A stretch of DNA of 10,631 bases from an uncultured Muribaculaceae bacterium (GTDB lineage Bacteria; Bacteroidota; Bacteroidia; Bacteroidales; Muribaculaceae), in NCBI GenBank assembly GCA_910578305.1, contig CAJTQH010000069.1:218-10848 (forward strand), written 5' to 3'. Position numbers and translations under genes: made by a program. Position 1 is the stretch's first letter; the number at the start of each line of letters is the position of its first letter. The notes below the pieces were generated by a model, which was not told where the DNA came from, ran no database searches, and saw only the letters and a list, made by a program, of their open reading frames with translations. Positions 1 through 7,319 of the stretch are shown piece after piece.

Positions 1-270
1 GTTGGAATTACGGTAGTTATTATTGTATCTCGGATTGCCGCCCTGCTGATATCTGTTGCCGCCATACTGACGCTGGCCGTACTGATTGTATCCACCACGG
101 TCACGGTATCCTGTCTGATTGTCGTTGTTGCTGTAGTCTCGCTCGGTAGTTCCGGATTTGTCATTGCTGAATTCACCTCCAGCATGCTCGTCATGATATC
201 CGGCATCGCCGCCAAACGGATGCGGCTGGCCTATGCGTGGACGCTTGCTCTTCTTTTCGTTAGAATCCAT
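1..270 (-). CDS. N-terminal 90 residues of a low-complexity-tailed protein, possibly an RluB-like rRNA pseudouridine synthase (partial)
   Basis: The reading frame opens with ATG at 270-268 and runs without a stop to the window edge. An in-frame TAA lies upstream at 309-307 with no ATG between, so this start is well supported. The protein begins MDSNEKKSKRPRIGQPHPFG and continues as a hydrophilic stretch dominated by Gly, Asn, Tyr, Gln and Arg, with repeated YNQYGQ, RYQQGG and RYNNNYRN-like units. It has no signal peptide or membrane segment, so it should be cytoplasmic. Basic Gly/Asn/Tyr-rich tails of this sort precede the S4 and catalytic domains of Bacteroidales large-subunit rRNA pseudouridine synthases, and from memory such genes often lie next to purB. 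The catalytic domain is outside the window, so the identity is an inference. Another RNA-binding protein is possible. The coding call itself is solid. Confidence 0.6.
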   Translation of the reverse strand, partial: MDSNEKKSKRPRIGQPHPFGGDAGYHDEHAGGEFSNDKSGTTERDYSNNDNQTGYRDRGGYNQYGQRQYGGNRYQQGGNPRYNNNYRNSN

Positions 271-321
271 AATTAGTGCTTGATTAAACCTTTGAGTAGG
301 GTAATATTATAAATGATAAAT

Positions 322-339
322 ATATGCCTCTCGGCATAT
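322..339 (-). other. Short perfect hairpin in the leader of the leftward gene
   Basis: The sequence atatgcc, a 4-base loop tctc, then ggcatat forms a perfect 7-bp inverted repeat. It lies about 50 bases upstream of the leftward start codon and downstream of the predicted transcription start. No T-run follows on the minus strand, so it is not a standard terminator. A role in mRNA stability or control is possible but not shown. Confidence 0.35.
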
Positions 340-398
340 TGCGTTTAATGTATGCTGTAGTGTTGTTAAGCCGTAATGTCATTGTAATTCACTGACTG

Positions 399-432
399 CA
401 AAGTTAAATATTTTATCCCATATTATAACAAA
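399..432 (-). promoter_or_regulatory. Bacteroidetes-type promoter for the leftward gene
   Basis: On the minus strand the -7 element TAACTTTG (positions 406-399) matches TAnnTTTG fully. A TTTG (432-429) lies 22 bases upstream as a -33 element, slightly wide of the usual spacing. Transcription would begin near 392 and leave a leader of about 120 bases. Confidence 0.6.
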
Positions 433-534
433 CAATCGCTCCAAAGTTTTGCTCCGTGCGCATATTTTCGTATGATACCGCCGACATATCTCAGATTCAT
501 GCACCAGATGTCTCAGTATTACGCTTAAAATTGC

Positions 535-542
535 TACCTTTG
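535..542 (+). promoter_or_regulatory. Probable purB promoter, -7 element
   Basis: TACCTTTG fits the Bacteroidetes -7 consensus TAnnTTTG and lies 56 bases before the purB start. I do not see a good TTTG -33 box at the expected distance (around 510-516), so the promoter is weaker in appearance than the others in the window. Confidence 0.5.
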
Positions 543-598
543 CAGCGCAATAGTTTCTAACGACACGTCAAATTTAGTATACATCAACATCTCATCAC

Positions 599-1906
599 AT
601 GCAGCTCACCACTCTCACTGCCGTTTCGCCTGTAGACGGCCGCTATCGCGGAAAATGCGAAGCTCTTGACCAATACTTTTCGGAATACGCTCTCATACGC
701 TACCGCGTGAGAGTGGAAGTGGAATATTTCATAGCTTTATGCGAGATTCCGCTGCCGCAACTCAGCGGTGTGCCGGCTTCGGCTTTCGAGCCTCTGCGCG
801 CCATATACCGCGATTTTTCGCTTGATGACCATGACGTGAAAGCGGTGGAATACTTCCTCAAAGAGCGTTTCGACGCCATGGGTCTTGAAGCATATAAAGA
901 GTTTATACACTTCGGACTTACCTCCCAGGACATTAACAACACATCAGTGCCTATGTCGGTACGCGAGGCTCTGAACGACGTATATATCCCTGCCATCGAA
1001 GAGATGACCACCACACTCGCCGCCATGGCCGACGAATGGGCCGAAGTGCCCATGCTCGCCAAGACACACGGCCAGCCGGCATCGCCCACTCGTCTGGGCA
1101 AGGAGATAATGGTATTCGTGTACCGCCTGCGCACACAGACAGCCGCACTCAAGGCTGTGACGATAAGCGGCAAATTCGGCGGCGCCACAGGTAATTTCAA
1201 CGCCCATCACGTGGCATATCCCGACATTGACTGGAAAGCGTTTGCTGCTGCTTTCCTTTCGCAGAAGCTCGGTATCGAACGCGAGGAATATACAACTCAG
1301 ATATCAAACTACGACAATCTGGCAGCACTATTCGATGCCATGCGACGCATCAACACCATAATGATCGACCTCGACCGCGATGTGTGGCAATACATATCCA
1401 TGGATTATTTCAAGCAGCGCATAAAAGCCGGAGAGGTAGGATCGTCGGCAATGCCACACAAGGTCAACCCAATAGACTTTGAAAACTCAGAAGGCAATCT
1501 CGGAATAGCCAACGCCGTGCTGGCGCATCTGGCCCAGAAACTTCCGATATCCCGCCTGCAGCGCGACCTCACCGACTCCACTGTGCTGCGCAATGTGGGA
1601 GTGCCCATGGGCCACATGCTCATAGCCGTGGCAAGTACAGCGAAAGGTCTCGGCAAACTCATCCTCAACGAGCCGGCCATACGCGCCGACCTCGACCGCA
1701 TGTGGAGCGTGGTGGCCGAAGGCATCCAGACCATACTGCGCCGCGAGGGCTATCCCCATCCATACGAAACACTCAAGCAACTTACCCGCGTCAACTCGAC
1801 CATCACGGCCGAAAGCATTGCCGAATTTATCGACACACTTGAAGTGACTGACGATGTAAAAGCCGAGCTTCGCGCTCTGTCGCCCCTGACATACACCGGC
1901 TGCTGA
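599..1906 (+). CDS. purB: Adenylosuccinate lyase
   Basis: This cytoplasmic enzyme of purine synthesis removes fumarate twice: from SAICAR to give AICAR, and from adenylosuccinate to give AMP. The 435-residue protein begins MQLTTLTAVSPVDGRY, the N-terminus typical of the E. coli-like PurB subgroup, which supports the start at 599. Visible family motifs are TSQDINNTS near residue 108, the histidine in AKTHGQPASPT (His157, the likely general acid) and the fumarase/aspartase superfamily signature GSSAMPHKVNP beginning at residue 281, whose serines 282/283 include the catalytic base on the mobile loop. Length is close to that of E. coli PurB (456). The protein ends SPLTYTGC, as expected for an intact C-terminus. 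It is probably monocistronic, with its own -7 element and a strong terminator after it. No oddities were seen. Confidence 0.97.
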   Translation: MQLTTLTAVSPVDGRYRGKCEALDQYFSEYALIRYRVRVEVEYFIALCEIPLPQLSGVPASAFEPLRAIYRDFSLDDHDVKAVEYFLKERFDAMGLEAYKEFIHFGLTSQDINNTSVPMSVREALNDVYIPAIEEMTTTLAAMADEWAEVPMLAKTHGQPASPTRLGKEIMVFVYRLRTQTAALKAVTISGKFGGATGNFNAHHVAYPDIDWKAFAAAFLSQKLGIEREEYTTQISNYDNLAALFDAMRRINTIMIDLDRDVWQYISMDYFKQRIKAGEVGSSAMPHKVNPIDFENSEGNLGIANAVLAHLAQKLPISRLQRDLTDSTVLRNVGVPMGHMLIAVASTAKGLGKLILNEPAIRADLDRMWSVVAEGIQTILRREGYPHPYETLKQLTRVNSTITAESIAEFIDTLEVTDDVKAELRALSPLTYTGC

Positions 1907-1937
1907 ACACTCCACAGATCCGCTAACTCATAGCATG

Positions 1938-1975
1938 AAGCCCGTGCGTATCACGATGTGACGCACGGGCTTTTG
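1938..1975 (+). terminator. Rho-independent terminator after purB
   Basis: A perfect 12-bp stem (aagcccgtgcgt with acgcacgggctt, 1938-1949 and 1961-1972) closes an 11-base loop and runs into a short T-tract. It sits 31 bases after the purB stop and between two convergent genes. The minus-strand side has no T-run after the stem, so it mainly serves purB, although the stem could also protect the facing transcript. Confidence 0.9.
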
Positions 1976-1997
1976 CCTTGATATGACATGGTGAATA

Positions 1998-2492
1998 TCA
2001 GTGACGTCCCGGACGGTATCCGGAATTGGCCGGTGGCATGGCTATGCCGGGCTGACCGCCTGTCACCGACCCGGGATTGAACGTTCCGGCCGGAGGAAGC
2101 ACCGAATTGCCCGGCCGCGACGGCCTTACGTTTGATGGAGGAGCCACAGGATGCTCCGGCAGAGTCACCGGCCTCCCTCCAGGACGCACATTGCCACTGC
2201 TGCCGTTATATATAGGTCCGTACACCGGACCTATTCCGCCCGGCCTTGTAGGATGCAAAGGCGGAAGTACGCCTCCCGGATACAACTGACCGCCCCAATA
2301 GACAGGCGACAGCAACGGCGCACCGGGTAGCGACGGATACCAATAGCTGTCGATACCCGATCCGTAATAATCGGGATAGCCTGCATCGACACCAACAGAA
2401 GTGTCCCACAATGCGTCGCAAGAAGCAACCATCATGCCCACGGCCGCAGCCAGAGCAGTGGCCACTATTGCTGTTTTTCTGGTAACTTTCAT
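1998..2492 (-). CDS. Small Pro/Gly-rich lipoprotein of unknown function
   Basis: I do not recognise a named family. The 164-residue protein has a classic lipoprotein signal: basic MKVTRK, a hydrophobic Ala/Val core, then the lipobox VASC with the acylated cysteine at residue 25. The mature part (about 140 residues) is extremely rich in Pro and Gly, with Tyr and Trp early (for example YPDYYGSG and DSYWYPSLPG), then PGG, RPGG and PPSNVRPSRPG-type units, ending GYRPGRH. It has no cysteine after the lipid anchor, no recognisable enzymatic motif and little predicted regular structure, so it is probably an extended or disordered envelope protein. An AAAAGG lies about nine bases before the start. 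The gene is convergent with purB and diverges from yidC. Coding is supported by the signal peptide; opposite-strand ORFs here look like shadows of the GC-rich Pro/Gly codons. Confidence 0.8.
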   Translation of the reverse strand: MKVTRKTAIVATALAAAVGMMVASCDALWDTSVGVDAGYPDYYGSGIDSYWYPSLPGAPLLSPVYWGGQLYPGGVLPPLHPTRPGGIGPVYGPIYNGSSGNVRPGGRPVTLPEHPVAPPSNVRPSRPGNSVLPPAGTFNPGSVTGGQPGIAMPPANSGYRPGRH

Positions 2493-2556
2493 AATTTATG
2501 ACCTTTTATAATTAAGACAATCCAGATACTTAAAAGTTTGTTGCAGGCGAAAATCT

Positions 2557-2587
2557 GTTGGGCGTGCCGATTTTTTTTGTACTTTTG
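2557..2587 (+). promoter_or_regulatory. Promoter for yidC
   Basis: GTTG at 2557-2560 as a -33 element, a 19-base spacer, and TACTTTTG at 2580-2587 fit the Bacteroidetes promoter pattern (TTTG, then TAnnTTTG). The yidC ATG lies 45 bases further on. It may also drive the ferritin gene downstream, since no terminator is seen after yidC. Confidence 0.65.
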
Positions 2588-2631
2588 CAAGTCAGTCAAA
2601 AATCATATTAATTACCATACATTATCGAATC

Positions 2632-4753
2632 ATGAACAAGAACACCCTTACAGGCTTGCTACTCATGGGATTGGTCATAATGACCTTCATGTACATCAAC
2701 AAGCCTTCACAAGAGGAACTTGAAGCTCGAGAGAAAGCCCGCCAGGAGCAAGTGGCTCAGGAACAGGCTAAATCCGAAGCCCCGCAACTCACTCTCGACA
2801 GCATCACCCCGGCCGAACGCCGCGATATCATATCAACCATCCGCGCCAACGGTGTCTACAATGCCGAGACCGGCGTATACACACTGTCAGGCCCCGATGT
2901 AGTGCTGACTCTGGCAGCCGACTCATCGACCGTAGGCGGCGAAGTGCGCGTCAACGGACAGACCGTGCCGGCCTCACGCATCATGGCCGCCGACTACGAA
3001 GGCATAGACACACCGGTGTCCATAGCAGCCCTGAATGCCGTGCACTCTGGCCGACGCCGCCAAGTATCAGGGATTCGCGCGCTTCCGTTCGGGCAGCGAC
3101 TCCACAGTGACAATACACAACGACGTGCTCAGCATCAGCGTGTCGACCAAAGGCGGTGTAATCACCACAGCCGAGCTTCTCGATCCCAAATACACCAAGT
3201 ACGATGTGGCTAAGAAAGCCAACTTCGGACAGGTGTCGCCCATCGCACCGGGTGAAAACGAGTTCGGCTTCATCATCGACGCCCACGACCGCTATTATGA
3301 CACCCGCGAACTGTATTTCGAGCCGGTACTCGAATCGGACTCGTCGATACTCATGAAGGTGACTCCCGGCGACGGAGCAATGCTCGGTCTGCGCTACACA
3401 CTGCGCCCCGGCGACAGCTACCTGGTTGATATGGAACTGGTGCAGGAAAACATGGGTGAGGTAATACCCGAGACCATCTCAAGCATACAGTTTGTTTGGA
3501 ACCAGACCATGGCCCGCAACGAGCTCGGACGCGTGTTTGAATCACAGAACTCGGCAATATACTACATGCTCGGCAACGACAATGTGGACAATCTCAGCGA
3601 GCAGAATAACGACCGCGAGGATATAAACGAGGCAGTGAAATGGGTAGCCTACAAAAACCAATTCTTCTCTACCCTCATCGTGCCCCGCCAGGCATTTACC
3701 AAGGCCGACCTCACATCGACCGTCATAGCCGAAGACCAGAATGCCGGAATGATCAAGCAGATGGACATGACCGCACGCATGGAATACCGCTCCAATCTGG
3801 CCAACCCCGTGGCATTCACATTCTTCATAGGCCCCAACTCCTATCCCCTGCTCTCCGATCTGTCCGACACAATACAGCCCGACAGCGACCTCAAACTCAC
3901 CCGCCTCGTGCCGCTCGGATGGTCACTCTTCCGCTGGATCAACACATGGATCGTGATACCGGTGTTTGACTTCCTCGGAAAGTACATAGCCAACTATGGC
4001 ATAATCATACTGCTGCTCACTATCTTCATCAAGATCATACTCTTCCCATTCACCTACAAGAGCTACATGTCGCAGGCCAAGATGCGCGTGCTCGCTCCCG
4101 AGATCAAGGAGATCAACGACCGCTACCCGGGTAAGGAAAACGCCATGCGCCGCCAGCAGGAAACCATGGCTCTCTACAGCCGCGCCGGAGCAAGCCCCCT
4201 GTCGGGCTGCCTGCCCATGCTGCTGCAGCTTCCGATACTCATAGCCATGTTCCGCTTCTTCCCCTCGGCTATCGAGCTTCGCGGCGAATCATTCCTCTGG
4301 GCCGCCGACCTCTCGGCACCCGACGCCATCATACCGCTGCCGTTTGCCATACCGTTCCTCGGCGACAGATTAAGTCTATTCTGCCTGTTGATGACCGTTG
4401 TCAACATCATATATACCCGCATCAACATGCAGAACCAGCCCGGCGGGGCCTCTATGCCGTCCATGAAGTGGATGATGTACATGATGCCCGTCATGTTCCT
4501 CTTCTTCTTCAACAACTACGCCGCAGGCCTTAGCTACTATTATCTGCTATCACTGCTCATCACCATTGTACAAACCTACGTGTTCCGCCTCGTGGTCAAT
4601 GAAGACAAGGTGCGTGCCACAATGAAGGCCAATGCCGCAAAGCCCAAAAAGAAAAGCGGTTTCATGGCCCGTCTTGAAGAAGCCCAGCGCCGCCAGCAGG
4701 CCATGCTGCGCGAGCAGGAAAAACAGCGCGGCAAAAAGGGCGGACGCAGATAA
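2632..4753 (+). CDS. yidC: Membrane protein insertase YidC (reading frame broken by a +1 frameshift near 3040-3047)
   Basis: YidC inserts and folds inner-membrane proteins, alone or with SecYEG. The N-terminal part (frame of 2632, open to a stop at 3211) starts MNKNTLTGLLLMGLVIMTF, the family's first membrane anchor. The rest lies in the frame of 3035. The first frame looks authentic through about SIAALNAV and the second from about LADAAKYQGFARF, so the shift lies near 3040-3047: one extra base or two missing. Joined, the product is about 706 residues, longer than E. coli YidC (548). The periplasmic beta domain begins near 3104 (TVTIHNDVLSISVSTKGG). Five membrane segments follow between about 3910 and 4600, with the conserved SPLSGCLPMLLQLPILIAMF stretch; the lysine at 4031-4033 sits where E. 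coli has groove Arg366 (alignment by eye). The very basic C-terminal tail should bind ribosomes. YidC is essential, so a sequencing or assembly error is likelier than true loss. Confidence 0.9.
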
Positions 4754-4808
4754 TACATGTCGCGCCCCGATCGACACAGAAAAAAATCCGACTTAAATCA
4801 TATAAGTT

Positions 4809-5324
4809 ATGTTAAGCAACAAAATCCAAGACGCTCTAAACGAGCAGATCAATGCCGAATTCTGGTCGGCATATCTCTATCTCTCCATGGGTATGCATTT
4901 CGAGGCAGAAGGCCGCCCTGGAATCGCCAACTGGTTTAAAATCCAGTTTCAGGAAGAGCAGGCTCACGCCCAGATCTTCATCAACTACATCAATCAGCGC
5001 GGTGGCCGCGTAGTGCTCAAGGCCATCGACGAAGTACCAGTGACCTGGGACTCGCCGCTCGACGCATTCAAAGCCACACTGGCTCACGAACAGAAAGTGA
5101 CAGCCATGATCAATGCCATATACGCTCTGACCGAACAGGAGAACGACTATGCCACCCGCGACCGTCTCGGATGGTTTGTCAACGAGCAGGTGGAAGAGGA
5201 AGACAACGCCCGTCAGCTCATAGACAAGTTCGCCATGATCGGTGACAACGGCATGGGACTTTACATGCTCGACCAGGAACTTGCAGGTCGCGTTTACAAC
5301 GCACCCGCAGCTCTCAACGAATAA
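4809..5324 (+). CDS. ftnA: Bacterial-type non-haem ferritin
   Basis: This iron-storage protein forms a 24-subunit cytoplasmic cage, oxidises Fe(II) and stores it as mineral, which also limits oxidative damage in an anaerobe. The 171-residue sequence carries every ferroxidase ligand of E. coli FtnA at the same number: Glu17, Glu50, His53, Glu94, Gln127 and Glu130, with Glu49, Glu126 and Glu129 for the third iron site, plus Tyr24 and Trp122. It lacks the methionine that would mark a haem-binding bacterioferritin at the expected place, so ferritin is the better call. The start MLSNKIQDALNEQINAEFW matches the family. It lies 55 bases after yidC with no terminator between and no clear promoter of its own, so at least partial cotranscription is plausible. 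A strong terminator follows. Confidence 0.96.
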   Translation: MLSNKIQDALNEQINAEFWSAYLYLSMGMHFEAEGRPGIANWFKIQFQEEQAHAQIFINYINQRGGRVVLKAIDEVPVTWDSPLDAFKATLAHEQKVTAMINAIYALTEQENDYATRDRLGWFVNEQVEEEDNARQLIDKFAMIGDNGMGLYMLDQELAGRVYNAPAALNE

Positions 5325-5360
5325 TATCCCGACTCAACGCGGAATCTATATCGCTTCACA

Positions 5361-5404
5361 AAGAGCGGTGTGCCTGACAAACTAACGGCACACCGCTCTT
5401 TTTT
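5361..5404 (+). terminator. Rho-independent terminator after the ferritin gene
   Basis: A perfect 14-bp stem (5361-5374 with 5387-5400; aagagcggtgtgcc and its complement) encloses a 12-base loop and ends in a run of six T. It begins 36 bases after the ferritin stop and cleanly separates it from the next unit. Confidence 0.95.
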
Positions 5405-5458
5405 CAATCACCATTTTTACCACAAAAGACTGTATACTAAGCTTTCCGGCCTGTAACA

Positions 5459-5489
5459 TTTCAATATTTACATATTTTTACTAACTTTG
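5459..5489 (+). promoter_or_regulatory. Promoter for the lipoprotein/DUF5723/dgt unit
   Basis: TTTC at 5459-5462, a 19-base spacer and TAACTTTG at 5482-5489 match the Bacteroidetes -33/-7 pattern well. It lies after the ferritin terminator and 58 bases before the first start codon. The following three genes run in the same direction with gaps of 35 and 62 bases and no terminator, so this is likely the main promoter for all of them. Confidence 0.75.
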
Positions 5490-5547
5490 CACTTTATTTT
5501 AGAGAACACACATAATCAATTCATCACACATTTTTACTTTAACATTT

Positions 5548-7284
5548 ATGAACGCAACAACCAAGTTAGCTGCCGCAATATTGTCATTGCCGCTTCTGAC
5601 AGGCTGTATTGATGACAAGTATGATCTGTCTGATATTGACACTACGGTAAAAGTCAATGTAAATCAACTGGTAATCCCCGTCAACATCGATGACATCCAG
5701 ATGGAGACAATACTCGATCTCAATCCTGATGACCAAATAAAACTTATCGATGGAATATATGCCATAGTCCAGGATGGCACATTCACTTCAGAAGAAATGC
5801 ACATCGAGCCCATACATCTTAAAGCTCCGGCCATAGCTCCATCCGAAACTGTGATCAATCTTATTGATCAAGAAATTCCGACCGGACGGGCCTCATCGGC
5901 GTCTTTCTCCTATGACATCACCTCCAATCCATCCGACTTTCGGTTCTCTGCTGAATTCGTGAGCAATCTCATCGTAGACATCGACCAGCTCGGCTGCCTT
6001 ATAACACTTGACATAGACATCGAACTCGACGGAATTAAAAATCTTGTCAACCGCATATCATTCTCAGATGTAGTGCTCCAACTACCCAGAGGATTTGAAA
6101 TGACAAACACATCCGGAGGGACATACAATCCCTCTACCGGAGAACTGAGACTGCCCACACTCACATCCGACAACGGCAGCCTGAAGCTCAAGCTTGAGGC
6201 AAAAGGAATCGATTTCAACAATCCGGACTGCAAATACGACTACAACATATCATCGGTGACCATTGCCGGTAGCCTTTATATAAAACAAGGCAAAGCCATT
6301 GTAAGCACCGCCGACCTCAAGCCCGGTACCATAACTCTGCCCGGTTCTCTTACTCTGCGCAACAGATACAACTTATCAGACACCGATGTGACATCGTTCA
6401 GCGGTAAGGTCAAATACAATATTGAAGGTACATCTCTCACTGAAGTATCGCTAAACGACCTGCCCGATCTACTCACAGATCCAGCCACCAATCTGTCGTT
6501 TGCCAATCCGCAGATCTACCTGCAACTTGTCAATCCGCTGCAAAACTACAATCTGTATGCACAGACCGGACTTAAAATAAAGGCAATACGCGACAACAGC
6601 GAGCGCGAATTCACCATAGACAATCCCTACTTCCAGATAGGTCCCGGCAACGCCGACGGCATATATAACTTCTGCCTCTCACCGCAAATGCCAGCTAATA
6701 TCGACACAGAATTCTCAGGAGCGGAACACGTTCCATTCTCATCGCTAAGCAACATACTGAGCGGCAACGGAGTGCCCTCCCGACTGGAGTTTGAAATCAC
6801 CGACCCAAACATTCCCACACAGCAGGTCGACAACTTTATGCTCGGACAAAATCTGGGCTGCATGAACGGCAAATACAAATTTTTCGCCCCGCTGGAATTC
6901 ATGCCAGGCTCCACCATCATCTACACTAAGACATTCGACGGATGGAGCAGTGAAGAGCTCGATAATCTCACTGTGACCAAACTTGATGTCAACCTATATG
7001 TAAGCACCGACATACCAGTTGCCGCTACATTTACCGGTTATCCTATCGACGCCGACGGCAACAAAATCAACAATGTAGATATCGTAGGAGCACAGATCGA
7101 CGCTTTCGCCGACCGCCAGAAACTCACCATCAGCATCACCGGCGAGATAACCCGTCTGGACGGAATAGCCATTGAAGTGCATGCCGTGGCTTCCGACAAT
7201 ACGGCCACACTCAACCCCGCCATGCACGTCACCCTGTCGGAAATACGTCCGAAAGTATCCGGATATTATATCGACGAACTTTAA
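5548..7284 (+). CDS. Large beta-rich envelope lipoprotein of unknown function
   Basis: The 578-residue protein starts MNATTKLAAAILSLPLLTGC, a lipoprotein signal peptide with lipobox LTGC and the lipidated cysteine at residue 20. Directly after it comes IDDKYDLSDIDTTVKV, a motif I associate from memory with a family of Bacteroidales hypothetical lipoproteins; no function is known to me. The mature protein has no further membrane segment and shows alternating hydrophobic/polar strands throughout, suggesting several beta-sandwich domains. One stretch has two Asn-Pro pairs nine residues apart (residues 320 and 329, FANPQIYLQLVNPLQ), recalling LEA14/WHy-type beta domains. No enzymatic motif is visible. 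It is the first gene of a probable operon, 35 bases before the DUF5723 barrel-like protein, so a joint role at the outer membrane is a reasonable inference. Codon use is slightly more AT-rich in its first third than in its neighbours. Confidence 0.8.
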   Translation: MNATTKLAAAILSLPLLTGCIDDKYDLSDIDTTVKVNVNQLVIPVNIDDIQMETILDLNPDDQIKLIDGIYAIVQDGTFTSEEMHIEPIHLKAPAIAPSETVINLIDQEIPTGRASSASFSYDITSNPSDFRFSAEFVSNLIVDIDQLGCLITLDIDIELDGIKNLVNRISFSDVVLQLPRGFEMTNTSGGTYNPSTGELRLPTLTSDNGSLKLKLEAKGIDFNNPDCKYDYNISSVTIAGSLYIKQGKAIVSTADLKPGTITLPGSLTLRNRYNLSDTDVTSFSGKVKYNIEGTSLTEVSLNDLPDLLTDPATNLSFANPQIYLQLVNPLQNYNLYAQTGLKIKAIRDNSEREFTIDNPYFQIGPGNADGIYNFCLSPQMPANIDTEFSGAEHVPFSSLSNILSGNGVPSRLEFEITDPNIPTQQVDNFMLGQNLGCMNGKYKFFAPLEFMPGSTIIYTKTFDGWSSEELDNLTVTKLDVNLYVSTDIPVAATFTGYPIDADGNKINNVDIVGAQIDAFADRQKLTISITGEITRLDGIAIEVHAVASDNTATLNPAMHVTLSEIRPKVSGYYIDEL

Positions 7285-7319
7285 TGACTCATAACCTCTA
7301 CCGATAATCACATACAAAT

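Larger units (their letters stand above)
271..598. other. Divergent intergenic region between the leftward gene and purB
   Basis: This AT-rich 328-base stretch contains no convincing ORF. It holds a leftward promoter near 399-432, a small hairpin at 322-339 in the leftward leader, and a rightward -7 element at 535-542 for purB. The roughly 120-base leftward leader is long for a simple gene. I see nothing else in it, and no recognisable riboswitch fold. Confidence 0.6.

Noticed and set aside
700..1915. Long minus-strand ORFs (up to 166 codons) across purB
   Set aside because: They lie wholly opposite a highly conserved gene, have no recognisable motif or plausible start context, and read as antisense shadows of its GC-biased codons.
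2077..2289. Plus-strand 70-codon ORF opposite the small lipoprotein
   Set aside because: It is Pro/Gly-rich only because the opposite strand encodes Pro/Gly repeats. The minus-strand frame has a proper lipoprotein signal peptide and this one has none.
3035..3060. Programmed ribosomal frameshifting in yidC as the preferred explanation
   Set aside because: No slippery heptamer, strong stop-codon context or obvious downstream pseudoknot is visible at the break, and I know of no precedent in yidC. It is kept only as an alternative.
3035..4753. A stand-alone short YidC starting at ATG 3035
   Set aside because: It would lack the first membrane anchor needed to place the periplasmic domain, while the missing anchor is present just upstream in another frame. 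A frameshifted single gene explains both pieces better.
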